From the NCBI GenBank assembly GCA_017479315.1, contig JAFVCI010000035.1, forward strand, positions 1-5,930: 5,930 nucleotides of DNA, in the 5' to 3' direction. This document shows, in pieces, positions 5,361-5,930 of this stretch; position 1 is the first letter of the stretch, and each line of letters starts with the position of its first letter. Source of the DNA: Opitutales bacterium. GTDB taxonomy: Bacteria > Verrucomicrobiota > Verrucomicrobiia > Opitutales > UBA9783. The position numbers and the translations under genes are program-made. Under the pieces are notes generated by a model that saw nothing but the letters and a program-made list of their open reading frames with translations, made no database searches and was not told where the DNA came from.

Positions 5361-5930
5361 CTATTCTATTCCGTAGGTGCTTTGCGTCAAGGGCGAAGCG
5401 GTATGTCGGATAATGCGTTCGTTAGCGGCAAGGTATTCCAAAATTTTAAAAACATCCTCTGTATCCGAAATTTTCAGGGCATTTGCCAATGCTTCGACTG
5501 AAAAGGTTTCCGCACGATGCTCCGACAGATACGAGAGAAGGCTTTTTTGCAGTTCCAAATAGCGTTTGGCGGCTTTTTTGCCCGCTTCCACGCCCGGCTG
5601 ATGGTAAGCGTTGATGTGAATAAAACTTGCGTAAAACCCGACAGCGCGCTCGAACAGCGCCACCAACGCACCGAGCGACCGTTCATTCAATTCTTTCAGC
5701 GTAATCGTAATCGACGGTCGTTGCACATCCGACAACGCCGCACGCGTTCCGAGGAAGAAACCTTCGAGGAAATCGCCGCTCGTCAGTCCCGGCTCAACCT
5801 CCACCGAAGACGGTCGGTTCGATTTTTGCACCTCAATAAACGTCACGAACGCATCCTCCAAACCGTCGCGCAGTTGTTGAACATAGGCGTGTTGATCGGT
5901 GGAGCCTTTGTTGCCGTACACCGTGAGACC
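5361..5930 (-). CDS. pgi: Glucose-6-phosphate isomerase, C-terminal part, 5'-truncated by window edge
   Basis: This cytoplasmic enzyme interconverts glucose-6-phosphate and fructose-6-phosphate. The frame is open to the window end, so the N-terminal part is outside; 189 residues are visible. Counting from the edge, [20 protein letters not shown] carries H14, matching the family's catalytic His. [16 protein letters not shown] carries K118, matching the catalytic Lys of signature 2. [18 protein letters not shown] and [25 protein letters not shown] lie between. After residue ~120 comes a tail of about 70 residues ([34 protein letters not shown]) resembling a small winged-helix domain. Such tails are known to me in cyanobacterial and PVC-type Pgi, not in the E. 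coli enzyme. It is the first visible gene of the minus-strand cluster. Confidence 0.95.
   Translation of the reverse strand, partial: GLTVYGNKGSTDQHAYVQQLRDGLEDAFVTFIEVQKSNRPSSVEVEPGLTSGDFLEGFFLGTRAALSDVQRPSITITLKELNERSLGALVALFERAVGFYASFIHINAYHQPGVEAGKKAAKRYLELQKSLLSYLSEHRAETFSVEALANALKISDTEDVFKILEYLAANERIIRHTASPLTQSTYGIE

Overview
The window reads as ordinary chromosomal housekeeping DNA of moderate G+C content with an accessory-looking stretch near the left end. I see no phage, insertion sequence or CRISPR array. The Pgi fragment has the short '[11 protein letters not shown]' type sequence and a winged-helix-like C-terminal tail that I associate with the PVC group (Verrucomicrobiota and relatives) and cyanobacteria. 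A LysM/TPR-like membrane protein sits directly upstream of ruvC. Together these suggest a Verrucomicrobiota-like bacterium, but this is inference from protein style and not a phylogeny.

Left part (1-1416): the 3' three quarters of trpB enters from the left edge. Its stop codon overlaps a second, diverged copy of a trpB 3' end, a 66-base coding remnant out of frame with the first. A plausible intrinsic terminator follows. About 370 bases without a confident gene come next, holding a perfect 11-bp inverted repeat and a 144-base minus-strand stretch that is open in two frames.

Middle (1377-1823): a tRNA-Ser(GGA) gene on + faces a tRNA-Pro(CGG) gene on -. Both encode CCA. The 240-base AT-rich gap between them carries three copies of the 8-mer TTATCCGC and a 10-bp inverted repeat.

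Centre (1852-4111): the minus-strand pair LysM protein -> ruvC is joined by a TAATG stop-start overlap and leads towards tRNA-Pro. Diverging from it is a single radical SAM protein with a second cysteine set, GTG-started, of unknown substrate.

Right part (4195-5930): a tight minus-strand cluster runs pgi -> 43-aa lipoprotein -> 83-aa probable lipoprotein -> xth (exonuclease III). Both of the last two junctions are one-base TGATG overlaps. The 43-aa lipoprotein is easily missed by length cut-offs.

The genes cover tryptophan synthesis, translation, recombination and base-excision repair, glycolysis/gluconeogenesis and the cell envelope. They do not form one pathway. The least ordinary observations are the double trpB tail, the tiny lipoprotein in a coupled cluster, the repeats between the tRNAs, and the orphan radical SAM enzyme. 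I did not find convincing evidence of a wholly new system.
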